A DNA stretch of 64,000 nt, from positions 2,046,001-2,110,000 of the forward strand of contig NZ_CP170723.1 of the NCBI RefSeq assembly GCF_043099285.1. The letters are read 5' to 3'. The DNA comes from Oryzobacter telluris. Lineage in GTDB: Bacteria > Actinomycetota > Actinomycetes > Actinomycetales > Dermatophilaceae. The notes under the pieces were generated by a model. It had not been told where the DNA came from. It was given only the letters and a program-made list of their open reading frames with translations, and made no database searches. Position numbers and translations under genes: made by a program. Below, one piece after another: positions 37,609 through 46,012 of the stretch (position 1 is its first letter; the number at the start of each line of letters is the position of its first letter).

Positions 37609-38226
37609 GTGTTCACCGGCATCGTCGAGGAGCTCGGCACCGTCACCGCCCTGGAGCACGGCGCCGACTCCGCGCGCCTCACCGTCCGCGGCCCCCTCGT
37701 GACCTCCGACGCGACCCACGGCGCGTCCATCGCCGTCAACGGCGTCTGCCTCACCGTCACCGAGCACGGCGGCGGCGACTTCACCGTCGACGTCATGGCC
37801 GAGACCCTGCGCCGCTCCAGCCTGGGCGTGCTGCGCCCCGGCGACCCGGTCAACCTCGAGCGCGCGATGGCCGCGTCCTCCCGCTTCGGCGGGCACGTCG
37901 TGCAGGGCCACGTCGACGGCACCGCGACCATCACGGCGCGCGAGCCGGGGGAGCGGTGGGAGGTCGTGCGGTTCACCCTGCCGCCCGACCTCGCCCCCTA
38001 CCTCGTCGAGAAGGGCTCGATCACCGTCGACGGCGTCTCGCTCACCGTGGTCGACGTCGATGACGACGCCTTCTCCGTCTCCCTCATCCCCACCACCCTC
38101 GACCTCACGACGCTCGGCACCAAGGCCGTGGGCGACCCCGTGAACCTCGAGGTCGACGTGCTGGCCAAGTACGTCGAACGGCTCCTCGCCACCCGCTTCG
38201 CGACGACCCAGGAGGCCACCGCATGA
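37609..38226 (+). CDS. ribE: Riboflavin synthase alpha chain
   Basis: The enzyme dismutates two lumazines to riboflavin. The 205-residue product has the family's internal duplication: MFTGIVEELG at the start, GVCLTV and GGHVVQGHVDG, and the second half GVSLTVVDVD. The GTG at 37609 follows CAGGAG. The end overlaps ribBA by four bases. Confidence 0.96.
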   Translation: MFTGIVEELGTVTALEHGADSARLTVRGPLVTSDATHGASIAVNGVCLTVTEHGGGDFTVDVMAETLRRSSLGVLRPGDPVNLERAMAASSRFGGHVVQGHVDGTATITAREPGERWEVVRFTLPPDLAPYLVEKGSITVDGVSLTVVDVDDDAFSVSLIPTTLDLTTLGTKAVGDPVNLEVDVLAKYVERLLATRFATTQEATA

Positions 38227-39458
38227 GCGCCCCCACCCGCCTCGCCACCGTCGAGGACGCCCTCGCCGCGCTGCGCGAGGGCCGTCCCGTCCTCGTCGTC
38301 GACGACGCCGACCGCGAGAACGAGGGCGACGTCGTCCTCGCCGCGCAGACCCTCACCGAGCAGTGGACCGCGTGGGCGGTCCGCCACACCTCGGGCTACC
38401 TCTGCGCCCCGGTGACCGAGGAGGTCGCCGACCGGCTCGACCTGCCCCTGATGGTCGCCGACAACCGCGACCCGCTGACGACCGCCTACACCGTCACCGT
38501 CGACGCCGCCGTCGGGGTCACCACGGGCATCTCCGCCGCCGACCGGACCCGCACCGCCCGCGTCCTCGCCGACCCGATGACGACCGCCGCCGACCTGCGC
38601 CGCCCCGGGCACCTCGTGCCCCTGCGGGCCCGCGACGGCGGCGTGCTCGTCCGACCCGGGCACACCGAGGCCGCCGTCGACCTGTGCCGCCTCGCCGGGC
38701 TCGCTCCCGTCGGCGTCATCGGCGAGCTCGTCGAGGACGACGGCTCGATGACGCGCCTGCCCGGAGTCCTCCAGCTGGGGCAGCGGGAGGGCCTGCCGGT
38801 CCTCACCATCGCCGACCTCGTCGCCTGGCGGCAGCGGCACGACCGCGTCGAGCGGGTCGCCGAGACCGTGCTGCCCACCCGCCACGGGCAGTTCCGCACC
38901 CTCGCCTACCGCGACCGGATCACCGGCGACGAGCACCTCGCCCTGGTCAGCCCGCGCGGTGTGCCGCACTCGGCATCCCTCGTGCGGGTGCACTCCGAGT
39001 GCCTCACCGGCGACGTCCTGGGCTCGCAGCGCTGCGACTGCGGCCCGCAGCTCGAGCGCTCGCTCGAGCGGGTGGCCGCCGAGGGCGGCGTCGTCGTCTA
39101 CCTGCGTGGCCACGAGGGGCGCGGCGTCGGCCTCGCCGAGAAGCTGCGGGCCTACGCCCTCCAGGACGGCGGGCTCGACACCGTCGACGCCCAGGTCGAG
39201 CTCGGCCTGCCGGTCGACGCCCGCGACTACGTGGCCGCGGCCGGCATCCTCGCCGACCTCGAGGTCGACGGCATCCGGCTGCTGACGAACAACCCCGCCA
39301 AGGTCGAGGGCCTGCGCCGCCACGGCGTCGAGGTCACGGCCGTGGAGCGGCTGCGCACCGCCCTCCATCCCGCGAACGCCGACTACCTGCGGACCAAGCG
39401 TGACCGCCTGGGCCACGACCTCGTCCTCGACGCCGCCGACACCGGCACCTCCGCCTGA
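38223..39458 (+). CDS. ribBA: 3,4-dihydroxy-2-butanone-4-phosphate synthase / GTP cyclohydrolase II
   Basis: This fusion supplies both precursors of riboflavin. The 411-residue product has the DHBP synthase domain first (DDADRENEGDVVLAAQ, later RPGHTEAAVDL) and the GTP cyclohydrolase II domain after about residue 210. The zinc ligands are in ECLTGDVLGSQRCDCG, and the catalytic part in LRGHEGRGVGLAEKL. The ATG at 38223 overlaps the ribE stop. Confidence 0.97.
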   Translation: MSAPTRLATVEDALAALREGRPVLVVDDADRENEGDVVLAAQTLTEQWTAWAVRHTSGYLCAPVTEEVADRLDLPLMVADNRDPLTTAYTVTVDAAVGVTTGISAADRTRTARVLADPMTTAADLRRPGHLVPLRARDGGVLVRPGHTEAAVDLCRLAGLAPVGVIGELVEDDGSMTRLPGVLQLGQREGLPVLTIADLVAWRQRHDRVERVAETVLPTRHGQFRTLAYRDRITGDEHLALVSPRGVPHSASLVRVHSECLTGDVLGSQRCDCGPQLERSLERVAAEGGVVVYLRGHEGRGVGLAEKLRAYALQDGGLDTVDAQVELGLPVDARDYVAAAGILADLEVDGIRLLTNNPAKVEGLRRHGVEVTAVERLRTALHPANADYLRTKRDRLGHDLVLDAADTGTSA

Positions 39459-39489
39459 CCCCCCAACCCCTCCCAGAGGAGCACCCAGA

Positions 39490-39990
39490 ATGAGTGGATC
39501 CGGAGCCCCGGCCGTCGTGGCCGACGGGCACGGGCTGCGCGTGGCCGTCGTGGCCGCGTCGTGGCACGACGAGGTCATGAGCGGCCTCCTCGACGGCGCG
39601 CTGCGCGCCCTGACCGAGGCCGGTGTCGAGGACCCCCTCGTCGTGCGCGTCCCCGGCACCGTCGAGCTGAGCGTCGCGTGCGCACGCCTCGCCCCGACCC
39701 ACGACGCGCTCGTCGCGCTCGGGGTCGTCGTGCGCGGCGGCACCCCGCACTTCGACTACGTCTGCCAGAGCGCGACCGTCGGCCTCACCGAGGTCGCGGT
39801 GACCACCGGTGTGCCGGTCGGCTTCGGTGTCCTGACCTGTGACGACGACGCCCAGGCGCGCGACCGTTCGGGCCTGCCCGGCTCCCATGAGGACAAGGGC
39901 CACGAGGCCGCGAGCGCCGCCGTCGCCACGGCCGTGACGCTCCGGGACCTCGCGCCGCGCCGCCTCGACGCCGTGGTGGTGCCGGCATGA
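39490..39990 (+). CDS. ribH: 6,7-dimethyl-8-ribityllumazine synthase
   Basis: RibH condenses the two riboflavin precursors. The 166-residue product has VVAASWHDEVMSGLLDGAL, VRVPGTVELSVA and the phosphate/catalytic segment GVVVRGGTPHFDYVCQ. The ATG at 39490 follows AGAGGAGC. The stop overlaps the transporter gene by four bases. Confidence 0.95.
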   Translation: MSGSGAPAVVADGHGLRVAVVAASWHDEVMSGLLDGALRALTEAGVEDPLVVRVPGTVELSVACARLAPTHDALVALGVVVRGGTPHFDYVCQSATVGLTEVAVTTGVPVGFGVLTCDDDAQARDRSGLPGSHEDKGHEAASAAVATAVTLRDLAPRRLDAVVVPA

Positions 39991-40742
39991 ACGCGCTGCG
40001 CGAGCTGCTGGCCTGGATCCAGCACGAGTCGATCACCGTGGCCGGGCACCCCCTGCCGTGGATCGAGATCGTCGGCAACGTCTTCGGCTTCGCCTCGGCC
40101 ATCCTCGGGATGCGTCGCAAGGTGTGGGCCTGGCCGGTCGGCATCGTCGGGAACCTGCTCCTCTTCCTCATCTTCGTCTCCGCGACGTTCGACGAGGGCG
40201 CCCGCACCCCGCTGTTCGGGCAGGCCGGGCGCCAGGTCTTCTTCATCATCACGAGCCTGTACGGCTGGTACCGCTGGGACCAGCACCGCAAGGCCCGCCT
40301 CGCCGCCGGGGCCTCCACCGACACCCCCGCCATCACCCCGCGCTGGGCCACCGTCCGCGAGCGGGTCGGCTACGTCCTGTCGTGGGTCGCGCTCGTCCTC
40401 GTGGCCCAGTGGGCGCTGGCGTCGATCGGCGCGGCGTGGCCCGCGCCGCGCTGGTACTTCTGGTGCGACGCCTGGATCCTCGTCGGCTCGATGATGGCGA
40501 CCTACGCGATGGCGCGCGGCTGGAACGACTTCTGGCTGATGTGGATCGCGGTCGACCTCGTCGGCGTCCCGCTCCTCTGGCACAGCGAGTACTACCCGAC
40601 GGCCGTGCTCTACGCGGTCTACGGCGGGCTCGTTCTGTACGGCTTCACCGTCTGGCTGCGCGCGTCCCGCGCGGAGGCCCCCGACGAGGTCGTCGAGTCC
40701 GGTGCGACCGGTTCCGCGGAGGAACCGGTGCGCACCCCCTGA
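39987..40742 (+). CDS. PnuC-family vitamin transporter, probably riboflavin (PnuX-like)
   Basis: The 251-residue product has about seven membrane helices and PnuC-family features, such as WIEIVGNVFGFASAILGMRR, a YGWYRW segment and WLMWIAVDLVGVPLLW. PnuC carries nicotinamide riboside, but relatives inside FMN-riboswitch operons (PnuX of corynebacteria) carry riboflavin. Being the last gene of the rib operon, overlapping ribH, points to riboflavin here. The hydrophilic C-terminus contains a Glu/Ala tail. Confidence 0.82.
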   Translation: MNALRELLAWIQHESITVAGHPLPWIEIVGNVFGFASAILGMRRKVWAWPVGIVGNLLLFLIFVSATFDEGARTPLFGQAGRQVFFIITSLYGWYRWDQHRKARLAAGASTDTPAITPRWATVRERVGYVLSWVALVLVAQWALASIGAAWPAPRWYFWCDAWILVGSMMATYAMARGWNDFWLMWIAVDLVGVPLLWHSEYYPTAVLYAVYGGLVLYGFTVWLRASRAEAPDEVVESGATGSAEEPVRTP

Positions 40743-40748
40743 TCCCGC

Positions 40749-40786
40749 CCGGGCGGGTCTGCCACCCCTCCGGCGGGCCCGCCCGG
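40749..40786 (+). terminator. Terminator-like hairpin after the rib operon
   Basis: CCGGGCGGG (40749-40757) pairs with CCCGCCCGG (40778-40786), with an inner GCC/GGC pair. It separates the rib operon from hisE. Confidence 0.65.
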
Positions 40787-40842
40787 TCGGCCACCTCGGC
40801 CGAGCGGGGTGGACGGCCCGTCGGTGTCGACGGGCGGCCTCA

Positions 40843-40848
40843 TAGACT
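40843..40848 (+). promoter_or_regulatory. Leaderless-type -10 box for hisE
   Basis: TAGACT, eight bases, then the GTG at 40857, with no ribosome binding site. Confidence 0.55.
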
Positions 40849-40856
40849 TCAGCCTC

Positions 40857-41120
40857 GTGAAGACCTTCGACTCGCTGTTCGCCGAGCTCACCGAGAAGGC
40901 ACGGACCCGCCCCGAGGGGTCGGGGACCGTCGCCGCGCTCGACGCCGGCGTCCATGCGATCGGCAAGAAGATCGTGGAGGAGGCCGCCGAGGTCTGGATG
41001 GCGGCCGAGCACGAGGGGCGCGAGCGCACCGCCGAGGAGGTCAGCCAGCTGCTGTACCACCTCCAGGTGCTGATGATCGCCGCCGACCTCACCCCTGACG
41101 ACGTCTACCGCCACCTCTGA
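40857..41120 (+). CDS. hisE: Phosphoribosyl-ATP diphosphatase
   Basis: HisE performs the second histidine step, hydrolysing phosphoribosyl-ATP to phosphoribosyl-AMP. The 87-residue helical product has the conserved KKIVEEAAEVWMAAEHE metal-binding helix and the AEEVSQLLYHLQVLM segment, typical of the MazG-like fold. It is separate from hisI, as in most actinobacteria, and sits 15 bases before hisG. Confidence 0.95.
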   Translation: MKTFDSLFAELTEKARTRPEGSGTVAALDAGVHAIGKKIVEEAAEVWMAAEHEGRERTAEEVSQLLYHLQVLMIAADLTPDDVYRHL

Positions 41121-41135
41121 GCCGAGGACCTGACC

Positions 41136-41981
41136 ATGCTGCGCATCGCCGTCCCGAACAAGGGATCGCTGTCCGAGCCCGCCGCCGCCATGCTGCGCGA
41201 GGCCGGCTACCGCACCCGCCGCGACCCCAAGGAGCTCGTGGTCGCCGACCCCGACAACGGGGTCGAGCTGTTCTACCTCCGCCCCCGTGACATCGCCGTC
41301 TACGTCGGCTCCGGCACCGTCGACTGCGGCATCACCGGTCGCGACCTCCTCCTCGACTCCGGCTCGGCCGCCGTCGAGCTCATGGGGCTGGGCTTCGGCT
41401 CCTCGACCTTCCGGTACGCCGCGCGCCCCGGCACCGCCTCGGCCCTGGCCGACATCGGGGGCCACCGGGTGGCCACCAGCTACCCGGGCCTGGTGGAGAA
41501 GCACCTCGCCGACCACGGCGTCGTCGCGTCGGTGACCCGCCTCGACGGCGCGGTCGAGACCGCCATCACCCTCGGGGTCGCCGACGTCATCGCCGACGTC
41601 GTCGAGACCGGTGCCACGCTGCGCTCCCAGGGCCTCGAGGTCTTCGGCGAGCCGATCCTGCGCAGCGAGGCCGTGCTGGTCCGCCGCGAGGGCAGCGAGG
41701 AGAAGGCCGGCGTGGAGGTGCTGCGCCGCCGCCTGCTCGGCGTCATCACCGCGCGCCACTACGTGATGCTCGACTACGACGTCCCCGTGGCCCTCGTCGA
41801 CGGCGCCTGCGCCATCACGCCGGGGCTCGAGTCACCCACCGTCTCGCCGCTGCAGAACCCCGACTGGGTCGCCGTGCGGGCGATGGTGCCGCGGGCCGGG
41901 ACCAACGCGGTCATGGACGAGCTCTACGACCTCGGCGCACGCGCCATCCTCGTCACCGACATCGCCGCCTGCCGCTTGTGA
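41136..41981 (+). CDS. hisG: ATP phosphoribosyltransferase, long form
   Basis: HisG starts histidine synthesis from ATP and PRPP and is feedback-inhibited by histidine. The 281-residue product is the long form with its own C-terminal regulatory domain (from about 210, VMLDYDVPVALVDGAC), so no HisZ partner is needed. VPNKGSLSEPAAAML opens the protein, and the PRPP-binding segment is ADVIADVVETGATLRSQGL. The ATG follows GAGGACC. The next gene overlaps by four bases. Confidence 0.95.
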   Translation: MLRIAVPNKGSLSEPAAAMLREAGYRTRRDPKELVVADPDNGVELFYLRPRDIAVYVGSGTVDCGITGRDLLLDSGSAAVELMGLGFGSSTFRYAARPGTASALADIGGHRVATSYPGLVEKHLADHGVVASVTRLDGAVETAITLGVADVIADVVETGATLRSQGLEVFGEPILRSEAVLVRREGSEEKAGVEVLRRRLLGVITARHYVMLDYDVPVALVDGACAITPGLESPTVSPLQNPDWVAVRAMVPRAGTNAVMDELYDLGARAILVTDIAACRL

Positions 41982-42439
41982 CCCCCGAGGGGGTCGCTCC
42001 CGACGCCCCGTTCCGTCCGCGCCGCGGGCGGGTCATGCCGCTGGTGATGGCGACGGCCTCGGTCGTCGTGTGCGTCGTGTCGGCGCTGCTGCTCGGCCAG
42101 ACCCGTGAGTGGGGTCCCGGCGACCAGCTGGGTCTCGTGGCGCTGGGGGTGGCGATCGCCGGCTTCCTGCTGCGCTACGCCACGATCCGCGCGGTGCCCG
42201 ATGGCGAGGGGCTCACCGTGCGCAACCTCGTCGTCACCCGGCGGGTGGCGTGGGCCGACGTGGTCGAGGTGCGCTTCCCCGATGGCGCGCCGTGGGTGTC
42301 GCTCGACCTCACCGACGACGACGAGCTGGCCGTCATGGCGATCCAGCGGGCCGACGGCGCCGTGGGGCGCGCGGAGGCGCGCCGCCTCGCTGGTCTCGTC
42401 GACCGGTCGCGCGGCTCAGGCCCCCACGCGGGGCAGTGA
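41978..42439 (+). CDS. Small membrane protein with bacterial PH-like domain
   Basis: The 153-residue product has two membrane helices (about 20-42 and 48-70) and a C-terminal beta-rich region (GLTVRNLVVTRRVAWADVVE) that fits bacterial PH-like domains. A PH-domain membrane protein next to hisG is a common actinobacterial arrangement; its role is unknown. The GTG at 41978 overlaps the hisG stop. The 3' end overlaps the convergent MFS gene by 24 bases. Confidence 0.8.
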   Translation: MTPEGVAPDAPFRPRRGRVMPLVMATASVVVCVVSALLLGQTREWGPGDQLGLVALGVAIAGFLLRYATIRAVPDGEGLTVRNLVVTRRVAWADVVEVRFPDGAPWVSLDLTDDDELAVMAIQRADGAVGRAEARRLAGLVDRSRGSGPHAGQ

Positions 42440-43615
42440 CGGCCGCAGCCGCACCGACACCACGAGCTGCGGCAGCATGACGAGCGCGAGCAGGGCCCAC
42501 ACGGGGCCGAAGCCGCCGGTGACGTCCTCCACCGCGCCGGAGGCCGCCGGGCCGAACGCGGCCACCGAGTAGCTGACGAGGAAGCACATCGCCGTGAGGC
42601 GTCCGCTGTCGCGCGAGGTGACGGCGTACCGGACGAGCAGGCCCAGGCCGAGCGCGAAGGCCGCCCCCTGCCCGGCGCCGAGGAGGAGGGCCCACAGCCA
42701 CGGCGCGGCCTCGGGTGCCAGCCAGACCCCGACCTCGCCCGACCCGCCGAGGACACCGGCGGCGACGAGGAGCACGCGCGGGTCGGGGACGCGGTCGAGC
42801 AGCGTGGGCGCGACGAGGCCGGACACGAGCTGGGCGCCGGTGAACACGGCCATGAGCAGCCCCGCGTCGCGGGCGGTCCAGCCGTGCGACTCGTAGGTGG
42901 GCGCGAGCCACGCGAGCGAGGAGTAGAACTGCCACGACTGCGCCGTGAGGTAGGCCGCGAGCAGCCACGCGGTGAGGCTGGACCAGGGGAGGGCGTGCGA
43001 GCCGTCGGCCTCGTCGTCGGGCGTCGCCGTCCGGACCCGGATGCCGCGGCGCACCGCGACCCAGGTGAGCAGGGCGACCCCGGCCAGCGGCACCCACGAC
43101 CGCATCGAGGCGGCCCAGCCGCCCAAGGTGTCGGCGAGCGGGACGGCGCCGGCCGACGCGAGGGCCGCGGCACCCATCATCGAGCACATGGTCAGGCCGG
43201 TGCCCAGGCCCGAGCGGTGCGCGGGGAAGACCGCCTTGACGACACCGGGCAGCAGCGTGCCCGCCAGGGCGATGCCGGTGCCGGCCACGAAGGTGCCCGC
43301 GTAGAGGGCGGCGACCGAGGTGTCGCCGAGGCTGCGCAGCGCCAGCCCGACGAGGATCGCGCCGAGACCGCCGGCGATGGCGCCCGACGGGCCGACGCGG
43401 CGGGCGACCTGGACGGCCACCGGGGCGAGGAGCCCCATGAGCAGCACCGGCAGCGTGGTGAGCACGCCCATCGCCAGGCTCGACAGGCCGAGGTCGTCGC
43501 GCACCGCCTCGGCGAGCGGCGGGAGGGAGGCCATGAGGGTCCGCAGGTTCGCCGCCACGAGGACGATCGCCGCGACGAGGGTCCAGCGCGGGGCGGGGGA
43601 GGCGGGCGCGGTCAC
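42416..43615 (-). CDS. MFS transporter, CynX/NimT-like
   Basis: The 399-residue product has about twelve membrane helices. VAANLRTLMASLPPLAEAV in the first helix and the GALAPVAVQVARRVG-like cytoplasmic loop (GLLAPVAVQVARRVGPSGA) fit the CynX/NimT branch, which includes cyanate, nitroimidazole and other small-anion exporters. The substrate cannot be deduced. The GTG at 43615 is the start that lies just before the first helix; longer frames exist but add only Arg-rich sequence. Confidence 0.85.
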   Translation of the reverse strand: MTAPASPAPRWTLVAAIVLVAANLRTLMASLPPLAEAVRDDLGLSSLAMGVLTTLPVLLMGLLAPVAVQVARRVGPSGAIAGGLGAILVGLALRSLGDTSVAALYAGTFVAGTGIALAGTLLPGVVKAVFPAHRSGLGTGLTMCSMMGAAALASAGAVPLADTLGGWAASMRSWVPLAGVALLTWVAVRRGIRVRTATPDDEADGSHALPWSSLTAWLLAAYLTAQSWQFYSSLAWLAPTYESHGWTARDAGLLMAVFTGAQLVSGLVAPTLLDRVPDPRVLLVAAGVLGGSGEVGVWLAPEAAPWLWALLLGAGQGAAFALGLGLLVRYAVTSRDSGRLTAMCFLVSYSVAAFGPAASGAVEDVTGGFGPVWALLALVMLPQLVVSVRLRPSLPRVGA

Positions 43616-43740
43616 CGACCCGATGCTGCCACGCCGTCGGGCGCTCCTGCCGTCGGGGCCACGCGTGACGAAAACCCGTTGCGCGGGAGCCCTGCCGGGA
43701 GGTCGGGTGGGGCCACGCCACCGGACCACGGGAGAGACCC

Positions 43741-44307
43741 ATGACGAGCCCGCCCCTGCCCACCCCGACGCTGCACACCTCGCGCCTGCGACTGCGTCCC
43801 TTCGAGGAGGCGGACTCCGACGACCTGTTCGCGCTGCAGAGCGACGCCACGGTCCTGCGTTACTGGGACTCCCCGCCGTGGACCGACCGGGCCCGGGCGG
43901 ACCTCTTCGTCACGCAGAGCCGCGAGCTGGCGGAGGAGGGCCTCGGGGCACGGCTGGCCGTGGAGCGCGCGGCCGACGGGGCCTTCATCGGGTGGTGCAC
44001 CCTCAACAGCTGGAACCCGGTCTTCCGCAGCGCCTCGCTGGGGTACTGCTTCGGGGAGGCGGTGTGGGGCAACGGGTTCGCCACGGAGGCCGCGCGCGCC
44101 GTGCTCGAGTGGGCCTACGACACGCTCGACCTCAACCGGGTGCAGGCCGAGGCCGACACCCGTAACATCGCCTCGGCGCGGGTGCTGGAGAAGCTCGGCT
44201 TCGTGCGGGAGGGGACGCTGCGCGAGGACTGCGTGGTCGAGGGCGTCGTGTCCGACTCGTGGGTCTACGGGCTGCTGCGGCGGGACTGGCGGCCACCGAG
44301 CGGGTGA
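43741..44307 (+). CDS. RimJ/RimL-type GNAT acetyltransferase
   Basis: The 188-residue product starts with TSRLRLRPFEEADSDDLFAL, typical of the GNAT_3 (RimJ/RimL) group that acetylates protein N-termini or small molecules. The acetyl-CoA motif region is WGNGFATEAARAVLEWA, and the C-terminal NIASARVLEKLGFVREGTLR is strongly conserved. The ATG at 43741 follows GGGAGAG. Convergent with the FUSC gene, two bases apart. Confidence 0.9.
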   Translation: MTSPPLPTPTLHTSRLRLRPFEEADSDDLFALQSDATVLRYWDSPPWTDRARADLFVTQSRELAEEGLGARLAVERAADGAFIGWCTLNSWNPVFRSASLGYCFGEAVWGNGFATEAARAVLEWAYDTLDLNRVQAEADTRNIASARVLEKLGFVREGTLREDCVVEGVVSDSWVYGLLRRDWRPPSG

Positions 44308-44309
44308 GG

Positions 44310-45392
44310 TCAGGGCAGGTGCGACTCGGGGACGAGCTGGAGCGCCTCGTCGTCGTCGAGCCCGGCGACGACGAGGAGGTCGACGACCATCGAGCGGACC
44401 TGCCCGCGGATCATCTCCGCCGAGAGCCCGGCCGTCGGGTCGACGCGCGCCGACAGCCCGGCCACCCGCTCGAGCACCGCGCGGGCGGCCGAGGGCGTGG
44501 CGTGCTCGTCGAGGACGCGGGCCAGGTCCTCGGCGGCGTCGGCCAGGGCGGCGACGAGGTCGACGTAGTGCTCGGGCACGTCCTCGGGCCGGGCGACGGC
44601 GACCGAGGCCCGGCGGGCGAGCACGCGCAGGTTGCGGACGCAGCGGTCGAGGGGGACGACGAGCCCCTGGGCCGCGTGGGCGGAAGGGGCGTGCCGGCGC
44701 AGGAACGGCGACTGGCGGACGATGGCGACGCCCTCGGCGGCGGCGACGCGCAGCTCGGTGAGCTGGCCCTCGAGGTCGCGCGCCTCCTCGAGCGCGGCGG
44801 TGGCCAGTGCCCGGTCGCGCCTTCGCAGGGCGGCGACGACGTCACGCAGCGTGGCGGCCACGTCGCGCACCATCCGGGCCGCCTCGGCGCGGGGCCGGCG
44901 GATGGGTGAGGTCGGTGCGACCGCCCCGATGAGCAGCGCCACGACACCACCGACGACGGCGTCGAGCCAGCGCGAGACCGCCCCGGTCTGGTTCGCGACG
45001 AGGGCGACGATGAAGACCGACTGCACCCCCGCCTGGATGACGATGAGCTGGCCGCTCGACAGCACCACGGCGATGCTCATCGCGAGGACCACGACCACGG
45101 CCATCTGCCAGGCCCCGTTGCCGAGACCGAGGACGATGACGTCACCGACGAGCACGCCGATGGCGACACCGACGGTCACCTCCACGATGCGGCGCAGGCG
45201 CTGCCCGTAGGTGAGCCCCAGGCAGATGATCGCGGTGACCGGGGCGAAGAACGGCACGGCGTGCCCGAGCAGGTGCTTGGCGACGAGCCAGGCGAGGAGG
45301 ACCGCGACGCCGATCTGGACGAGCAGCACCCATCGGTCGCCGAGCCGGCGCAGGCCGCGGTCCAGGCCCGGACGCAGGGCGTCGGGGATCAC
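44310..45392 (-). CDS. FUSC-family membrane protein (aromatic acid exporter-like)
   Basis: The 360-residue product has a hydrophobic N-terminal half with about six helices (LLVQIGVAVLLAWLVAKHLL, then ICLGLTYGQRLRRIVEVTVG) and a helical cytoplasmic half rich in Ala and Arg. The FxAPVTAIICLGLTYGQRxRR pattern marks FUSC/ArAE-like proteins linked to efflux of aromatic acids. The substrate is unknown. The GTG at 45392 overlaps the stop of the kinase-like gene, so both are cotranscribed. Confidence 0.82.
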   Translation of the reverse strand: MIPDALRPGLDRGLRRLGDRWVLLVQIGVAVLLAWLVAKHLLGHAVPFFAPVTAIICLGLTYGQRLRRIVEVTVGVAIGVLVGDVIVLGLGNGAWQMAVVVVLAMSIAVVLSSGQLIVIQAGVQSVFIVALVANQTGAVSRWLDAVVGGVVALLIGAVAPTSPIRRPRAEAARMVRDVAATLRDVVAALRRRDRALATAALEEARDLEGQLTELRVAAAEGVAIVRQSPFLRRHAPSAHAAQGLVVPLDRCVRNLRVLARRASVAVARPEDVPEHYVDLVAALADAAEDLARVLDEHATPSAARAVLERVAGLSARVDPTAGLSAEMIRGQVRSMVVDLLVVAGLDDDEALQLVPESHLP

Positions 45393-45979
45393 GGGGCGAC
45401 CGTGCGCAGGACGAGGTCGGCGTGCTCCCGTGGGCGGGAGGCGCCGTAGGCGGCGTCCTCCTGGGCGGCCCAGCGCTGCCAGTGCGGGGCGTAGGTCTCG
45501 CCGTCGCGGGAGAGGGCGCGGCGCCGGCGGACGTCGTCGGGCGCCTCGACCCAGACCCGCACGGCGGCGTGGGCGGCGGCCGGGGGCGTGAGGACGCCGC
45601 AGCCCTCGACGACGAGGAGGCGGCTGGTCGGGACGGGCACGACGCGGCCGGGCCGCGACCTCATCCAGTCCCACCGGCGGTAGGTGCCCGGCTCGTCGCG
45701 CGAGACCGGCTCGAGCAGGTCGGCGGTGAGGAGCTCGACGCCGTCGGCGAGGCCGTCCCAGCCGGGGTACACGTCGTCGAGGTGGACGACGGGGCACTCG
45801 AGGGTGGCGGCGACGGCGGTGCCGAGGAGGGTCTTGCCGCTCCCGCTGCGCCCGTCGACCGCGACGACGACCGTGGACCCGCGCGCCGGCGAGGCCGCGT
45901 GGGCCATGGCGACGACCGCCGCCACGTGGGTCGGGTCGGCCCGGTCGGTGCGCTCGTGCTCGAGGGACGGGGCGGCCAT
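45389..45979 (-). CDS. Uridine kinase-like P-loop protein
   Basis: The 196-residue product has a P-loop GRSGSGKT at residues 43-50, LDDVYPGWDGL after it (a DD motif like the uridine kinase acceptor region), and a lid-like RRRRALSRDGETY. The fold fits the uridine kinase/phosphoribulokinase group; substrate specificity is uncertain. The ATG at 45979 has a leaderless-type -10 box. It is divergent from hisF. Confidence 0.8.
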   Translation of the reverse strand: MAAPSLEHERTDRADPTHVAAVVAMAHAASPARGSTVVVAVDGRSGSGKTLLGTAVAATLECPVVHLDDVYPGWDGLADGVELLTADLLEPVSRDEPGTYRRWDWMRSRPGRVVPVPTSRLLVVEGCGVLTPPAAAHAAVRVWVEAPDDVRRRRALSRDGETYAPHWQRWAAQEDAAYGASRPREHADLVLRTVAP

Positions 45980-45986
45980 GGCCGCG

Positions 45987-45992
45987 AGCCTA
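45987..45992 (-). promoter_or_regulatory. Leaderless-type -10 box for the kinase-like gene
   Basis: On the reverse strand TAGGCT is followed by seven bases and the ATG at 45979. It lies eight bases from the opposing hisF -10 box. Confidence 0.6.
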
Positions 45993-46000
45993 GTGCTGGG

Positions 46001-46006
46001 TAGGTT
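46001..46006 (+). promoter_or_regulatory. Leaderless-type -10 box for hisF
   Basis: TAGGTT, then GGGCGC, then the ATG at 46013. Confidence 0.6.
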
Positions 46007-46012
46007 GGGCGC